Assembly: GCA_021647245.1 (NCBI GenBank)
Contig: JAKIVC010000004.1
Span: 1 to 64,000, forward strand
DNA from: Gammaproteobacteria bacterium
GTDB taxonomy: Bacteria > Pseudomonadota > Gammaproteobacteria > RBG-16-57-12
Reading direction: 5' to 3'
DNA length: 64,000 bases
The notes under the pieces are model-generated. The model worked only from the letters and a program-made list of their open reading frames with translations. It did no database searches and had not been told where the DNA came from. Shown in pieces: positions 45,001 to 57,542 of the stretch. The position numbers and the translations under genes are program-made. Within the stretch, counting starts at the first letter, position 1, and each line of letters opens with the position of its first letter.

Positions 45001-47810
45001 CGGCGCTCCTTACTATTCGATACTGGCACTGCCGCCATTGGGCCACTTAACTTGCCCAGCTCCGCCAGAATCACCATGGTAATACCCACCACTGTTAAAA
45101 ATACTCCCAGATCAAAAACCATGGCACTCGCCACTTCAAACTTGCCCACAATCGGCCAGTAGAGATAGGTGAAAGTGGTGGTCATAAACGGATAACCCAA
45201 CAGCCAGCTGGCAACGCCGGTAAGCAGCGAGAGAATCAGGCCCACCGCAATCACCTTAAAGTAATCAACTCGCAGGCGTGCTTGTGTCCACTCGACACCA
45301 CTGGCCAAATACTGCATCACTAGTGCAATCCCGACCACTAGCCCGGCGATAAAGCCACCACCTGGCTGATTATGTCCCCGCAGCATCAGGTAGATCGCCA
45401 CCATCAGTGCCAACGGCAGTAGTGGCCGCGAGATAACCTCTAGTAGCAGTGGTGGTTTCGCGGCCGCCCAGCCATAAGGGCCTGGCTCGTTGGGCTTAAT
45501 GATCAGGTTTTGCAACACTGCATGAATACCAATGGCGGCAATGGCCAAAACAGTGATCTCACCAAAGGTGTCAAAGCCACGGAAATCGACCAGAATCACG
45601 TTCACCACGTTGGTACCACCACCACCGGGCACACTCTGCTCCAGATAATAGTCCGATAGCGTCTCAAACGGTGAGGTTAACACCGCCCAAGTAAGACCCG
45701 CCACACCCGCACCGGCCAGCCCGGCCAGCGTCATATCACGCCAGCGTCGAGTGGGGCTGGAGTCGGCCGCTGCCTCTTGAGGCATAAAATGCAGTGCCAG
45801 TAGCAGCAAGATGATGGTGACCACTTCAACAGAAAGTTGAGTCAGTGCCAGATCGGGCGCCGAAAAATAGACAAACAGTAACGAGACACACAGGCCCACC
45901 ACGCCGAGCATTACCAATGCGGGTAGGCGATGGCGGTGAAGTATTACCGTTCCAAGTCCGGCGATCATCAAGCCGACCAAGATCGCAATGGCCACACCGT
46001 TAACGGGAATAGAGGGGCCGGATACCGACAGGTTAATGGTGCCATGCTGTAGCGCCGCATAGAGGCCCACCGTGATGGCGGCCCCCACCAAAAGTGCCAA
46101 ATAACGCTGCAATGAGCCATTTTCCAACCAGCGGGTAATCCAACGAGAAGAGTCAATTAAGCCACGCATCATCCCATCAAAAATCTGCTTGGCACCAAAC
46201 TCTCTTGGTAACAGGCGATCATGCAGTGCAAACATGCGATGGCGAAGTAGATAGAATAGTGTTCCACCCACCAGGGCGATAATACTCATCACAATCGCTT
46301 CATTAAAGCCATGCCAAATGGCCAGGCTATATTCCGGTACGGAGGTTTGCAGTACGCCCTCGGCAGCGGTTGCCAGCAACGGGCCCACTGTAAAGGCGGG
46401 AAATATCCCCACCAGCAGACAGAGTGTCACCAGCACTTCAATGGGTATTTTCATTAAGCGGGGCGGCTCATGAGGCTCCTTGGGTAGATTTTTGGGCTTG
46501 CCGCCAAAAAACACATCGTGGATAAAGCGCAACGAATAGGCCACCGCAAATATGCCGGCCAAGGTCGCCAGCGCCGGAATCAGCCACGCCCAGTCACCGA
46601 AGCGTTGTAGCGCCAGGGTCTCAACAAAAAACATCTCTTTACTGAGGAAACCATTAAGCAGCGGTACCCCGGCCATGGCAGCTGCCGCCACCATTGCCAG
46701 CACCGCCGTATAAGGCATATATTTAAACAATCCACTGAGAATACGCATATCTCGCGTACCCGCTTCGTGGTCAATAACGCCCGCAGCCATAAACAGAGAT
46801 GCCTTGAAGGTGGCGTGATTAATAATATGAAATACGCCAGCAACCGCCGCCAGTGGTGTGCCAAAACCAAACAGCAGCGTGATTAAGCCCAGGTGACTGA
46901 TGGTCGAATAGGCCAGCAAGCCTTTAAGATCATGCCTGAACAGTGCCACATACGCGGCAAATACTAAGGTGATCAGCCCGGCGGTAGTGACCAGGTAGAA
47001 CCATAAATCACCACCGGAGAGGGCCGGGTGCATCCTCGCCAGCAGAAAAACCCCCGCCTTAACCATCGTTGCCGAATGCAGATAAGCACTGACCGGTGTG
47101 GGGGCCGCCATGGCGTGGGGTAGCCAGAAGTGGAACGGGAATTGTGCCGACTTGGTAAAGGCACCCAGCAGGATCAAAATCAGCGCAGGGGCATATAAAT
47201 CATGGTTCTGGATCAAATCGGCAGAAGCCAGTACCACGGATAACTCATAACTGCCCACAATTTCGCCCAGCAGCAGTATGCCGGCGAGCAGGCAGAGACC
47301 GCCACCACCCGTTACCGCCAGCGCCATCCGTGCACCCTGACGGGCATCGGCACGATGTCGCCAAAAGCTCACTAGCAGGAATGAGGTTAGACTGGTCAGC
47401 TCCCAGAAAATCAGCAGCAGAATCAGGTTTTCGGACAACACCACCCCTAGCATCGCTCCCATGAACAGCATCATGTAAGCAAAGAACTTAGGCATGGAGT
47501 CTTTCGGCGAGAGATAGTAGGTTGCGTAGATAATGACCAGCAACCCGATGCCAAGAATCAGTAAGGAAAACAGCAGACCCAGCCCATCAAGCCGGAAAGA
47601 GAAGTAGAGACCCAGCTCTGCCATCCAGTCCCAACTGCTTATCAGAACCTCGCCAGCAAAAACCTGCGGCGCAAGTGACAGTAGCAGGCCGAGTGCCGCT
47701 GCCGTAAGTGTCCCCGCCATAAACGCGGCACCCATGCGGCCACGGGCAGCGGCCACAGGCACCAGCAAGGCACCTAACAAAGGGATCAGGACAATCAGTA
47801 AAAGGGTCAT
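44997..47810 (-). CDS. mrpA: Na+/H+ antiporter subunit MrpA fused to MrpB
   Basis: 937 aa. The N-terminal two thirds are NuoL-like with about sixteen or more helices (FWELTSLTSFLLVSFWRHR; PFHFWLPHAMAAPTPVSAYLHSATMVKAG). The C-terminal part (from about residue 780; IVGKFEVASAMVFDLGVFLTVVG near the end) corresponds to MrpB, so subunits A and B are fused as in group 2 Mrp systems of other Gram-negatives. No separate mrpB is present. It would drive Na+ (or K+) export by proton entry. It leads the minus-strand mrpA-C-D-E-F-G operon. Confidence 0.93.
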   Translation of the reverse strand: MTLLLIVLIPLLGALLVPVAAARGRMGAAFMAGTLTAAALGLLLSLAPQVFAGEVLISSWDWMAELGLYFSFRLDGLGLLFSLLILGIGLLVIIYATYYLSPKDSMPKFFAYMMLFMGAMLGVVLSENLILLLIFWELTSLTSFLLVSFWRHRADARQGARMALAVTGGGGLCLLAGILLLGEIVGSYELSVVLASADLIQNHDLYAPALILILLGAFTKSAQFPFHFWLPHAMAAPTPVSAYLHSATMVKAGVFLLARMHPALSGGDLWFYLVTTAGLITLVFAAYVALFRHDLKGLLAYSTISHLGLITLLFGFGTPLAAVAGVFHIINHATFKASLFMAAGVIDHEAGTRDMRILSGLFKYMPYTAVLAMVAAAAMAGVPLLNGFLSKEMFFVETLALQRFGDWAWLIPALATLAGIFAVAYSLRFIHDVFFGGKPKNLPKEPHEPPRLMKIPIEVLVTLCLLVGIFPAFTVGPLLATAAEGVLQTSVPEYSLAIWHGFNEAIVMSIIALVGGTLFYLLRHRMFALHDRLLPREFGAKQIFDGMMRGLIDSSRWITRWLENGSLQRYLALLVGAAITVGLYAALQHGTINLSVSGPSIPVNGVAIAILVGLMIAGLGTVILHRHRLPALVMLGVVGLCVSLLFVYFSAPDLALTQLSVEVVTIILLLLALHFMPQEAAADSSPTRRWRDMTLAGLAGAGVAGLTWAVLTSPFETLSDYYLEQSVPGGGGTNVVNVILVDFRGFDTFGEITVLAIAAIGIHAVLQNLIIKPNEPGPYGWAAAKPPLLLEVISRPLLPLALMVAIYLMLRGHNQPGGGFIAGLVVGIALVMQYLASGVEWTQARLRVDYFKVIAVGLILSLLTGVASWLLGYPFMTTTFTYLYWPIVGKFEVASAMVFDLGVFLTVVGITMVILAELGKLSGPMAAVPVSNSKERR

Positions 47811-47940
47811 GTGGTAATAAATCTATAGTTACTGTTAAAAAGAGAGTGATTAAATGCACTAAGCCGAGCTCAGTTTAGAGGTGTGAATAGACCCCTATCC
47901 AGAAAATTCAAGCAAATAATTCCCGAGTAAAATACATTTT

Positions 47941-47955
47941 TGCGTAATATACGCA
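47941..47955. promoter_or_regulatory. Dyad in the mrp/mak divergent intergenic region
   Basis: Perfect dyad TGCGTA-ATA-TACGCA in the 211-bp region between mrpA (minus) and the fructokinase gene (plus). Its symmetry and place suit an operator, but no regulator can be named and it may be chance. Confidence 0.3.
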
Positions 47956-48021
47956 TTTACAGCGACAAATGTAAGTCTTATCGCCCCTCATCGCGGGTAG
48001 GTTAATTGATAGCGAGGCACT

Positions 48022-48918
48022 ATGCATATTGGTATCGACTTAGGCGGCACAAAGACCGAAGGTGTGGTGCTGGATGGCCAGGGCAACCAACGACACCGTC
48101 TGCGCGTGGCAACACCCACCGCAGCGGGTTATCAGGCCATCATTAAAACGATTGTGCGGCTGGTGGCCGAACTGGAAAATAGAACAGGGCAGCGTTGCAC
48201 CGTCGGCATGGGTACCCCAGGCGCCATTTCGAGTCGCACCGGCAGGATGAAAAACTGCAACACCACCTGTTTGAATAATCAGCCACTACTCGAAGATTTG
48301 CAACAACAGCTCAAGCGCCCGTTGCGTATCGCCAACGATGCAAATTGCTTCACCTTGAGTGAAACGCTGGATGGTGCGGCAAAGGGCTATAACGTAGTTT
48401 TTGGTGTCATTATGGGGACGGGTGTCGGCGGTGGTATCACCTTCAATGGCCAGCTACATCAGGGGCACCAGCAGATTGCGGGTGAGTGGGGGCATAACAC
48501 CCTAGAGCCAGATGGGCCCGACTGCTATTGTGGCGGAAAAGGGTGTGTCGAAACACTGATATCAGGCCCAGGATTAGCCGCCGACTACAGGCGCCACGGG
48601 GGCACCGATGCATCAAATCCCCAGCAAATTGTCACACTCGCCAGACAGGGTGACCAATTAGCCAAAGCGGCAATGCAGCGTTTTTTTGATCGTTTTGGAC
48701 GCGCCATGGCCACCGTAGTTAACATTCTTGACCCGGATGTCATTGTACTCGGCGGCGGCCTCTCCAATATTGAGCCACTCTACAGCGAGGGGCACCAGCA
48801 GATTGCCGCTGCAGTATTCAATGATGAGTTCAACACACCGCTTTTGAAAAACGGCCACGGCGACAGCTCAGGGGTACGCGGTGCGGCGCAGTTATGGATG
48901 AGCAACCAGGTCTCCTGA
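48022..48918 (+). CDS. mak: ROK-family fructokinase (Mak type)
   Basis: 298 aa. ATP-binding MHIGIDLGGTKTEGVVLD, sugar-binding NDANCFTLSE, the ROK zinc motif CYCGGKGCVE with GEWGHN before it, and the adenosine segment VIVLGGGLSNIE are present. Close likeness to E. coli Mak (GEWGHN, FISG/LISGPG) supports fructose, or mannose and glucose at low rate, as substrate. It is a single gene divergent from the mrp operon; the phosphorylated hexose could feed glmS downstream, but the genes are not in one operon. Confidence 0.85.
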   Translation: MHIGIDLGGTKTEGVVLDGQGNQRHRLRVATPTAAGYQAIIKTIVRLVAELENRTGQRCTVGMGTPGAISSRTGRMKNCNTTCLNNQPLLEDLQQQLKRPLRIANDANCFTLSETLDGAAKGYNVVFGVIMGTGVGGGITFNGQLHQGHQQIAGEWGHNTLEPDGPDCYCGGKGCVETLISGPGLAADYRRHGGTDASNPQQIVTLARQGDQLAKAAMQRFFDRFGRAMATVVNILDPDVIVLGGGLSNIEPLYSEGHQQIAAAVFNDEFNTPLLKNGHGDSSGVRGAAQLWMSNQVS

Positions 48919-49147
48919 GTAGAATGAGAGATAAAACCAATATGTAAATGGAGCTCTCTGCTTCCATTTTCATTATCCGTAAAGGAGATATCTTTAACTT
49001 CCTAAGGAGCTTGCAGGCCCAGGGCTATGCTGAATAAATGTACGCTGTTCATGGTTGTAGATTATGACCGCTACCCACTACAAATCACATAGAGCCAAAA
49101 ATATTCGGGCTAAGTGGTGGGCAGGCTAGCCAATGGTGGTGGGTGCG

Positions 49148-49171
49148 ATGATCGCCCTGTTAGGCGATCAT
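49148..49171. terminator. Strong hairpin downstream of glmS and mak
   Basis: A perfect 9-bp stem ATGATCGCC/GGCGATCAT with loop CTGTTA lies between the convergent ends of mak and glmS, 22 bp from the glmS stop. Only TTT follows on the plus strand and there is no T-run on the minus strand, so terminator function is plausible but not certain. The rest of the 275-bp gap (48919-49193) shows nothing else I can name. Confidence 0.5.
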
Positions 49172-49193
49172 TTAACGCGCTGAAGGGTTACGT

Positions 49194-51026
49194 TTACTCA
49201 ACCGTTACTGATTTCGCAAGATTGCGCGGCTGATCCACATCGGTGCCTTTCAATATCGCAACATGGTATGAGAGGAGTTGCAGTGGAATTGAGTAGATGA
49301 TGGGTGCAATCACTTCGTCGGTGGGTGAGACCGAAATTACTTCTACTCCTTCACCTGCCACCATGTCAGCATGTTGATCGGCAAATACGTAGAGCTTTCC
49401 CCCTCGGGCTTTGACCTCTTGCAGGTTCGACTTTAATTTGCCGAGCAGCTCGTCATTAGGTGCAACGGCGACGATGGGCATTTCGTCGTCCACCAGTGCC
49501 AGTGGGCCATGTTTCAGCTCGCCGGCCGGGTAGGCCTCTGCGTGGATATAGGAGATCTCTTTCAGCTTGAGCGCCCCCTCCATGGCAATAGGGTAGTGAG
49601 TGCCGCGCCCCAGGAACAGTGCGTGGTGTTTGTCGGAGAAGTTTTCAGCCATCGCTTTAATCTCATCATCAAGCTTTAAAACATCTTCTACCTTTCGTGG
49701 CAACGATTTTAACTCTTCAACCAGCTCTGCTTCGCGTTGTTTACTCAGGCCATTACGCCGCCCCAGTGACATGACTAACATCAGCAGTGCGGTGAGTTGG
49801 GTGGTAAACGCTTTGGTTGATGCCACGCCAATTTCAGGGCCGGCCCGGGTCATCATTACCAAGTCGGATTCACGCACCAGCGAGCTTTCAGGGGCATTGC
49901 AGATGACCAATGTGTGTTTATAACCCATCTTTTTTGCTTCGTGCAGTGCCGCGAGGGTGTCGGCGGTCTCTCCAGATTGGGAGATGGTGACAAATAGCGA
50001 GTTCTTGTGAGCCAGTGGACGGCGATAGCGGAACTCACTGGCCACTTCAACGTTACAGGGGACTTTGGCGATCGCTTCCATCCAGTAGCGAGCAACCACA
50101 CCGGCGTGAAAACTGGTGCCGCAGGCGATGATGTCGACACCTTTGATTTTATCAAATATCTTGGCAGCACCCGGGCCGAATGATTCATCAATAACATGGT
50201 GGTCGCTGATACGACCTTCAAGGGTGTCGTTAATCGCCCTGGGCTGCTCAAATATCTCTTTAAGCATGTAGTGACGGTATTCACCCCGCTCTACGGAATC
50301 TGCGCTTAACTCGCTCTCTTTAATCGGGCGTTCGACGACACTGCCCCGCTGATCATAGATGGTCAGCTTATCTTTTGTGATATCCGCAATGTCGCCCTCT
50401 TGCAAGAAGATAAAGCGCTGTGTGACAGGCAGTAGCGCGGCAACATCTGAGGCGATAAAGTATTCACCAATACCGACACCAATTACCAACGGGCTGCCGC
50501 TGCGCGCAGCGATCAGCCGTCCCGGTTCGTTAATGCTGACCACGCCGAGAGCATAGGCTCCCTCTAGCTCCACTGTCGCTGATCGGACCGAATCCAACAG
50601 TGACTGCTTTTCTGTTATATGGTGTTGAAAAATTTGATGAACAATCACTTCCGTGTCGGTTTCAGAGGTGAACTCATAACCGGCCTGATGCTGATTTTCC
50701 CGAAGTGCTTCAAAATTTTCAATGATGCCGTTATGGACAACGGCTACTTGATTTCGACAGATGTGTGGGTGAGCATTTTTCACGCTCGGCTCACCGTGGG
50801 TTGCCCAGCGGGTGTGTGCGATACCAACGTGTCCGTGGAAGCTATCCGAAATCTCATTTTCCAGGCCGATAACTTTACCTTTAACCCGGATACGTTTGAT
50901 GCTGTTATCATCCGCCAGCAGTGCAACACCTGCTGAGTCATAACCGCGATATTCGAGTCGACGTAATCCTTCGATCAGTATTTGAGTTACATCTCGCTCT
51001 GCAACGGCCCCAACGATTCCACACAT
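49194..51026 (-). CDS. glmS: Glutamine-fructose-6-phosphate aminotransferase
   Basis: 610 aa, same size as E. coli GlmS. The N-terminal glutaminase starts [13 protein letters not shown] with catalytic Cys2 after Met removal. The two SIS domains follow, with [14 protein letters not shown] and [18 protein letters not shown], and the C-terminus [15 protein letters not shown]. It makes glucosamine-6-phosphate for peptidoglycan and LPS. It lies 14 bp after glmU on the same strand, consistent with glmU-glmS co-transcription. Confidence 0.97.
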   Translation of the reverse strand: MCGIVGAVAERDVTQILIEGLRRLEYRGYDSAGVALLADDNSIKRIRVKGKVIGLENEISDSFHGHVGIAHTRWATHGEPSVKNAHPHICRNQVAVVHNGIIENFEALRENQHQAGYEFTSETDTEVIVHQIFQHHITEKQSLLDSVRSATVELEGAYALGVVSINEPGRLIAARSGSPLVIGVGIGEYFIASDVAALLPVTQRFIFLQEGDIADITKDKLTIYDQRGSVVERPIKESELSADSVERGEYRHYMLKEIFEQPRAINDTLEGRISDHHVIDESFGPGAAKIFDKIKGVDIIACGTSFHAGVVARYWMEAIAKVPCNVEVASEFRYRRPLAHKNSLFVTISQSGETADTLAALHEAKKMGYKHTLVICNAPESSLVRESDLVMMTRAGPEIGVASTKAFTTQLTALLMLVMSLGRRNGLSKQREAELVEELKSLPRKVEDVLKLDDEIKAMAENFSDKHHALFLGRGTHYPIAMEGALKLKEISYIHAEAYPAGELKHGPLALVDDEMPIVAVAPNDELLGKLKSNLQEVKARGGKLYVFADQHADMVAGEGVEVISVSPTDEVIAPIIYSIPLQLLSYHVAILKGTDVDQPRNLAKSVTVE

Positions 51027-51040
51027 ATGCTATCTCCTTC

Positions 51041-52411
51041 CTATGACTGCTTCTTTTTTGGGCGGCACCAGCCCGGTATATTTTTTTGGCGCGTACGGCT
51101 TAAGGTGAGTGAATCTTTTGGTGCAGTATGGCTCAGCGTAGTGCCGGCGCCAATCGTGGCTCCCTCTTCGATGGTGACGGGTGCGACCAGCTGACTGTCT
51201 GAGCCGACAAAAACATCGTCACCAATTGTCGTCTGATGTTTGTTTATGCCATCGTAATTACAGGTGATGGTGCCGGCGCCAATATTGACATTTTTACCCA
51301 TTGTGGTGTCACCAATGTAGCTTAGGTGGCTTACCTTGGAGCCTGCGCCAATTGTCGACTTTTTCACCTCAACAAAGTTACCAATTTTTGCATTTTGGTG
51401 TAGTACCGTATCCGGGCGAAGGCGTGCAAAAGGACCAACAAGTGCATGATCACCAACGCTGCTTTTCTCAATAATAGTGTTAGGCTCTATGGTCACATTA
51501 TCGCCAATAGTGCTGTCACGAATAATGCAATTAGCCCCTACGCTAACACCGCTACCCAGCACATTAATGCCTTCAAACAGGCAGTTAATATCGATGGTGA
51601 CATCTTGGCCGGTGTGCAGCTCCCCTCGGATATCAATACGTGCCGGATCTCGCAAGGTCACACCGTCGATCATTAGCTGAGTGGCTTTTCTCTGCTGTAA
51701 ATAACGCTCAAGTTCGGCCAGTTGTACACGATTATTGGCTCCTAGCGTCTCATCGATAGAGCTTGGGTTGACCGTGTTAATGGTCACGTCCTCCTTAGCT
51801 GCCATGGCAATAACATCCGTGAGGTAGAACTCACCTTGTGCGTTATCACTGTCCAGAGTGTTGATCCAGCGGCGTAGCTTGTGGGAGTTGACCGCCAACA
51901 TCCCGGTATTGACTTCATTCACGATAAGCTGCTCTGCTGACCCATCTTTCTGCTCTACGATGCGCTCAACAGCTCCGTTGGCACCACGGATAATACGGCC
52001 ATAGCCGGTTGGGTTAGCAAGATGAGCTGTGAGTAGGCCAAAGCCGCTTTTCGTTGCACTGCTTACTAGGCTTTTGAGTGTTTCGACTCGCACCAGGGGT
52101 ACATCACCGTAGAGTATCAGCACCATTGAGTCATCATCAATTGAAGGCATAGCGACTTCGACGGCATGGCCGGTGCCATTCTGCTGCTCTTGTAAAATCC
52201 AGTTAGCTTCAAGATGTGAGAGCGCCGCTTTAACCTGCTCACCGCCATGCCCATAAACAATGTGTATGGCATCTGCTTGTAGTGCCTTAGCACGGTCGTA
52301 ACTATGCTCTAGCATCGATCGATCGCCGACGGTATGCAGAACCTTCGGCATTGTCGACTTCATTCGCGTTCCTTGGCCAGCAGCCAGGATTATCACCACA
52401 AGTTTTTGCAT
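51041..52411 (-). CDS. glmU: Bifunctional GlmU (uridyltransferase / acetyltransferase)
   Basis: 456 aa from ATG 52411, with AAGGTGGAG just upstream; a GTG three codons earlier lies within that site. The pyrophosphorylase domain has VVIILAAGQGTRMKS and LYGDVPLV. The left-handed beta-helix acetyltransferase domain has many hexapeptides (IGNFVEVKKSTIG, NIGAGTITCNYDG). It makes UDP-N-acetylglucosamine from glucosamine-1-phosphate. It is upstream of glmS and downstream of the atp operon, a common gammaproteobacterial order. Confidence 0.96.
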   Translation of the reverse strand: MQKLVVIILAAGQGTRMKSTMPKVLHTVGDRSMLEHSYDRAKALQADAIHIVYGHGGEQVKAALSHLEANWILQEQQNGTGHAVEVAMPSIDDDSMVLILYGDVPLVRVETLKSLVSSATKSGFGLLTAHLANPTGYGRIIRGANGAVERIVEQKDGSAEQLIVNEVNTGMLAVNSHKLRRWINTLDSDNAQGEFYLTDVIAMAAKEDVTINTVNPSSIDETLGANNRVQLAELERYLQQRKATQLMIDGVTLRDPARIDIRGELHTGQDVTIDINCLFEGINVLGSGVSVGANCIIRDSTIGDNVTIEPNTIIEKSSVGDHALVGPFARLRPDTVLHQNAKIGNFVEVKKSTIGAGSKVSHLSYIGDTTMGKNVNIGAGTITCNYDGINKHQTTIGDDVFVGSDSQLVAPVTIEEGATIGAGTTLSHTAPKDSLTLSRTRQKNIPGWCRPKKKQS

Positions 52412-52460
52412 GGACTCCACCTTTTTATAAGCCTGTCGTAGTTTAACAAAAAATATCGCA

Positions 52461-52593
52461 ACGGCTCAGTGTATTCATCTTTTACTTCAACGCTGGGCTG
52501 TCTTCGTATTCAATCGGGCACATACGCTCTATATGCGCCCTCTTTGTGTGAAAATGCCTCGATTTTAGGACAAACATGAACACGCTGAATAGT
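52461..52593. repeat. Palindromic element, family 2, copy B
   Basis: A 133-bp relative of the element at 16841-16949. Shared blocks are GCTCAG-GTATTC-TCT at the left end, CACATACGCTCTATATGC in the centre, CTCTTTGTGTG after it and CGCTGAATAGT at the right end. Copy B has about 20 extra bases before the right end. The nine bases AAAAAATAT occur on both sides (52448-52456 and 52595-52603), a possible but not flush target duplication. It lies between the atp terminator and glmU. Confidence 0.62.
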
Positions 52594-52615
52594 TAAAAAA
52601 TATCTTTGTTTTTCA

Positions 52616-52648
52616 CACAAAAAAAGGGCAGTGTTTCCACTGCCCTTT
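52616..52648 (-). terminator. Intrinsic terminator of the atp operon
   Basis: A perfect 11-bp stem (52623-52633/52638-52648, AAAGGGCAGTG/CACTGCCCTTT) with a 4-base loop lies downstream of atpC. On the minus strand it is followed by a seven-T tract (A-run at 52619-52625, partly within the stem). A second perfect 8-bp hairpin (52654-52661/52666-52673) immediately precedes it at the atpC stop. Confidence 0.85.
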
Positions 52649-52671
52649 CAGGGAATCGAAAAATCTTTCGA

Positions 52672-53094
52672 TTAATGGCCGATTTTATCGCGAATCTTCT
52701 GAATCGCTTTAAGTTGTGCCATCGCTTCAGCCAGTTGAGTCTGGGCTCTTGTATAGTCGATACCCGTTTTACGATCACTCATCGACTCTTCGGCAAGTTG
52801 CTTCGCTTCAAGAGCCGCTGCTTCATCGATATCCTTGGCGCGCAGTGCAGTGTCTGCAAGTATCGTCACACAGTGTGGCTGTATCTCCAGAATACCGCTG
52901 GATACGTAAAAAACCTCTTCACCTTCGCTTGTCTGAATGCGAACTTCACCAGGACGCATTTGAGTCAGTAAGGGTGCGTGGCGCGGAAGAACACCCACAT
53001 CTCCGTTGACTGAAGGTGCGAACACCATTTCAGCGGTACCGGAAAAGATCTGTTGCTCCGCACTCACGATATCTACGTGCATTGTCATGGCCAT
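52672..53094 (-). CDS. atpC: ATP synthase F1 subunit epsilon
   Basis: 140 aa. It starts [27 protein letters not shown] after AGGAGG, with the beta-sandwich domain and two C-terminal helices ([21 protein letters not shown]) that can inhibit hydrolysis. It is the last gene of the atp operon, followed by a strong terminator. Confidence 0.95.
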   Translation of the reverse strand: MAMTMHVDIVSAEQQIFSGTAEMVFAPSVNGDVGVLPRHAPLLTQMRPGEVRIQTSEGEEVFYVSSGILEIQPHCVTILADTALRAKDIDEAAALEAKQLAEESMSDRKTGIDYTRAQTQLAEAMAQLKAIQKIRDKIGH

Positions 53095-53122
53095 ATTATC
53101 CTCCTAAGAGTCGTTTACTGAA

Positions 53123-54514
<1,392 letters not shown>

Positions 54515-54548
54515 TTAAATTATTTACGTAATCGTTGCTCAGCCACGG

Positions 54549-55415
54549 TTAAACTGCTGCGGCACCTGCCACAATCTCAGAAATTTCCTGGGTGATTGCA
54601 GCCTGACGGGCTTTGTTGTAAACGAGTTTCAAATCATCAATCATCTCGCCTGCGTTATCTGTCGCAGACTTCATTGAAACCATGCGCGCTGCCTGCTCAC
54701 AGGCGGCATTTTCTACAACGCCCTGGTAGACCAGTGACTCAACATAGCGAACCAGAAGGTCATCCAAAACAATTTTGGCCTCTGGCTCGTACATGTAATC
54801 CCATTGATGCGTCATCTCTTGATTAACCTCTTCTGAAGAGACCGGCAACAGTTGTAAAACCTGTGGATCCTGAGTCATGGTATTAACAAAGTTGTTATGT
54901 ACCACAAACAGGCGATCAAGCTCTCCATTGTCATAAGCATCGAGCATTACCTTCACCGCGCCGACAATGTCGGTAATGTGCGGCGTATCACCTAAGTGTG
55001 ATACCTGAGAGGTAATGTTTGCACCAATACCTTGGAAGAATGAAGAAGCTTTTTGACCAATAATGCCGAGACGAATTTCAGCGCCTTTCTCTTCCCACGC
55101 CTGCATATCCTTAAGTACTTTACGAAACAGGTTACTGTTCAAGCCGCCGCAGAGACCACGGTCACTTGATACAATGATGAAACCCACTCGTTTCACCTGC
55201 CCACGATCCTCAAGATAAGGATGTTTGTACTCAGGGTGTGCATGCGCCAAGTGTGAAATCACTTGGCGCATTTTATCGGCGTAGGGACGAGATGCCGTCA
55301 TACGATCTTGAGCTTTACGCATTTTACTCGCAGCAACCATTTCCATGGCACGAGTAATTTTCTTGGTATTTTCAATACTCTTGATCTGTGTGCGTATCTC
55401 TTTTCCGACTGCCAT
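54549..55415 (-). CDS. atpG: ATP synthase F1 subunit gamma
   Basis: 288 aa. Long N- and C-terminal helices form the rotor shaft ([63 protein letters not shown]). [11 protein letters not shown] is also conserved. Length is as in E. coli. Confidence 0.96.
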   Translation of the reverse strand: MAVGKEIRTQIKSIENTKKITRAMEMVAASKMRKAQDRMTASRPYADKMRQVISHLAHAHPEYKHPYLEDRGQVKRVGFIIVSSDRGLCGGLNSNLFRKVLKDMQAWEEKGAEIRLGIIGQKASSFFQGIGANITSQVSHLGDTPHITDIVGAVKVMLDAYDNGELDRLFVVHNNFVNTMTQDPQVLQLLPVSSEEVNQEMTHQWDYMYEPEAKIVLDDLLVRYVESLVYQGVVENAACEQAARMVSMKSATDNAGEMIDDLKLVYNKARQAAITQEISEIVAGAAAV

Positions 55416-55431
55416 CGTTATCTACTCCCGA

Positions 55432-56973
55432 TTACCAGGTGCCGTTAGCTTTAAACTGAGTCAACGCATCTTTCATCTTTCCTGCAATCTCATCATTGAA
55501 ATTCGCAGTATCGTTGATTTCAGAAACCAGATCAGCAGCGTTAGACTTAACGTATGCATGCATCGCCTCTTCAAAATCTACAACCTTGGCGGCATCGACA
55601 TCATCGATAAAGCCTTCATTAGCTGCAAACAGTGAAAATGCCATCTCTGCGGTTGATAGTGGAGCGTACTGCTTCTGCTTCATCAACTCAGTGACGCGAC
55701 GACCCCGTTCGATCTGCCCACGCGTGGTATCATCCAAATCAGATGCAAATTGTGCGAAAGCCGCCAATTCACGATACTGAGCCAGATCAAGACGCACACC
55801 ACCACCCAGTTTCTTGATGATCTTGGTCTGTGCTGCACCACCCACTCGGGATACCGACAGGCCTGCGTTAATTGCAGGGCGGATACCGGAGTTGAACAGG
55901 TCAGTTTCGAGGAAAATCTGACCATCAGTAATCGAAATAACGTTAGTGGGTACGAATGCAGAAACATCACCACCCTGTGTTTCGATGATGGGCAGTGCGG
56001 TTAAAGAACCGGTTTTCCCCTTAACCCGACCATTGGTCCGTTTTTCAACTTCAGCTGTGTTGATACGTGATGCTCGCTCAAGTAGACGAGAGTGGAGATA
56101 GAAAACGTCACCAGGATAGGCCTCACGTCCAGGTGGACGGCGCAGCAGCAATGATATTTGACGATATGCCCAAGCCTGCTTGGTGAGATCATCATATACA
56201 ATCAGTGCATTTTCACCGTTATCACGGAAGAACTCACCCATTGAACAGCCGGCATAAGGTGCAACAAACTGCATGGCAGCAGAGTCAGACGCGGTAGCGG
56301 CAACAATAATGGTATTGCTCAGTGCGCCGTGCTCTTCCAGCTTACGTACAACGGCTGCAATAGAAGATGCCTTCTGGCCAATAGCAACGTAGACACATCG
56401 AATGCCCGAGTCTTTTTGGTTAATGATGGCATCGATCGCAACAGCGGTTTTACCTGTTTGACGATCACCGATGATCAGCTCTCGCTGACCACGGCCAACC
56501 GGTACCATTGAGTCAATCGCCTTCAAGCCTGTTTGCACTGGCTCATCAACTGATTGCCGTGCAATAACACCTGGTGCGATCTTTTCAACAGGCGATGAGG
56601 TTATTGTCTCAATGGGGCCTTTGCCATCAATGGGGTTGCCAAGTGCATCAACAACACGACCTAACAGAGCTTCGCCTGTGGGTACTTCCAAAATTCGGCC
56701 CGTACACTTGACGGTGTCACCTTCCGAAATTCCTTCGAAGGAGCCTAGGATGACTGCACCAACGGAGTCGCGCTCCAAGTTCAGTGCCATACCATAGATG
56801 TTACCTGGGAACTCAATCATCTCACCCGACATAACGTCAGAGAGACCGTGGATTGATGCAACGCCATCTGCGATGCTGACAACCGTTCCTTCGTTAGAGG
56901 CGTTAGTGCTTACCTCAAAGTTTTTGATGCGGTTCTTAATTTGTTCACTGATTTCCGATGGAGTCAGTTGCAT
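55432..56973 (-). CDS. atpA: ATP synthase F1 subunit alpha
   Basis: 513 aa. The non-catalytic nucleotide site has [15 protein letters not shown], and the N-terminus [16 protein letters not shown] binds the delta subunit. The arginine finger lies in the conserved VSRVGGAAQ region. Length equals that of E. coli AtpA. Confidence 0.97.
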   Translation of the reverse strand: MQLTPSEISEQIKNRIKNFEVSTNASNEGTVVSIADGVASIHGLSDVMSGEMIEFPGNIYGMALNLERDSVGAVILGSFEGISEGDTVKCTGRILEVPTGEALLGRVVDALGNPIDGKGPIETITSSPVEKIAPGVIARQSVDEPVQTGLKAIDSMVPVGRGQRELIIGDRQTGKTAVAIDAIINQKDSGIRCVYVAIGQKASSIAAVVRKLEEHGALSNTIIVAATASDSAAMQFVAPYAGCSMGEFFRDNGENALIVYDDLTKQAWAYRQISLLLRRPPGREAYPGDVFYLHSRLLERASRINTAEVEKRTNGRVKGKTGSLTALPIIETQGGDVSAFVPTNVISITDGQIFLETDLFNSGIRPAINAGLSVSRVGGAAQTKIIKKLGGGVRLDLAQYRELAAFAQFASDLDDTTRGQIERGRRVTELMKQKQYAPLSTAEMAFSLFAANEGFIDDVDAAKVVDFEEAMHAYVKSNAADLVSEINDTANFNDEIAGKMKDALTQFKANGTW

Positions 56974-56995
56974 TTGCTAATCCTCTTCATGGAAA

Positions 56996-57532
56996 TTATC
57001 GAGACATTGCAGAAGCGAGGCCGTTCAATTGGCCCACAACACTTCCGTCGATTACCAGATCGCCTGCACGAACGATTGCGCCACCTAATAGGCTCTCGTC
57101 AATCTTACATGTCAGGGTCACTTCACGTCCCAAACGATTCTTTAACGCTGCTTTGATTTTTTCCTGCTCTGCCTTGCCCACCTCGAATGCAGAAATAACT
57201 TCTGCTTCGATGGTTTTTTCGGCTTCAGCACGCAGCTCATCAAACATCCCAGCAATTTCCGGTAAAACGACAATGCGCTTATTAGCGACCAGTAATTTCA
57301 CCAGACCCTCACCACCTGCCACTAGCTTATCGCCAGCAACAGATGTCATCAGTTCGATGATTTTATCATCGGCAACTGATGGGTTTGCTGCCAATACTGA
57401 AAAATCAGCATCATCAGCAATTGCAGAGAGTAACTGCAGCGTTTCAGACCATTCACCCAATTTACCCTCATCCGTTGCCTGCTCAAAAACAGCTTTGGCA
57501 TACGGGCGGGCGATAGTGATTTTTTCAGCCAT
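56996..57532 (-). CDS. atpH: ATP synthase F1 subunit delta
   Basis: 178 aa. The N-terminal helical domain begins ITIARPYAKAVFEQATDEGKLGEW, and the C-terminal VTLTCKIDESLLGGAIVRAGDLVIDGSV is typical of the OSCP/delta family. It joins F1 to the peripheral stalk. It is 10 bp downstream of atpF. Confidence 0.95.
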   Translation of the reverse strand: MAEKITIARPYAKAVFEQATDEGKLGEWSETLQLLSAIADDADFSVLAANPSVADDKIIELMTSVAGDKLVAGGEGLVKLLVANKRIVVLPEIAGMFDELRAEAEKTIEAEVISAFEVGKAEQEKIKAALKNRLGREVTLTCKIDESLLGGAIVRAGDLVIDGSVVGQLNGLASAMSR

Positions 57533-57542
57533 AACGTTTGCC

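Noticed and set aside
49148-49171. glmS ribozyme or other riboswitch near glmS
   Set aside because: The hairpin is downstream of glmS, and the glmU-glmS gap of 14 bp leaves no room for the ribozyme known from Gram-positive bacteria.
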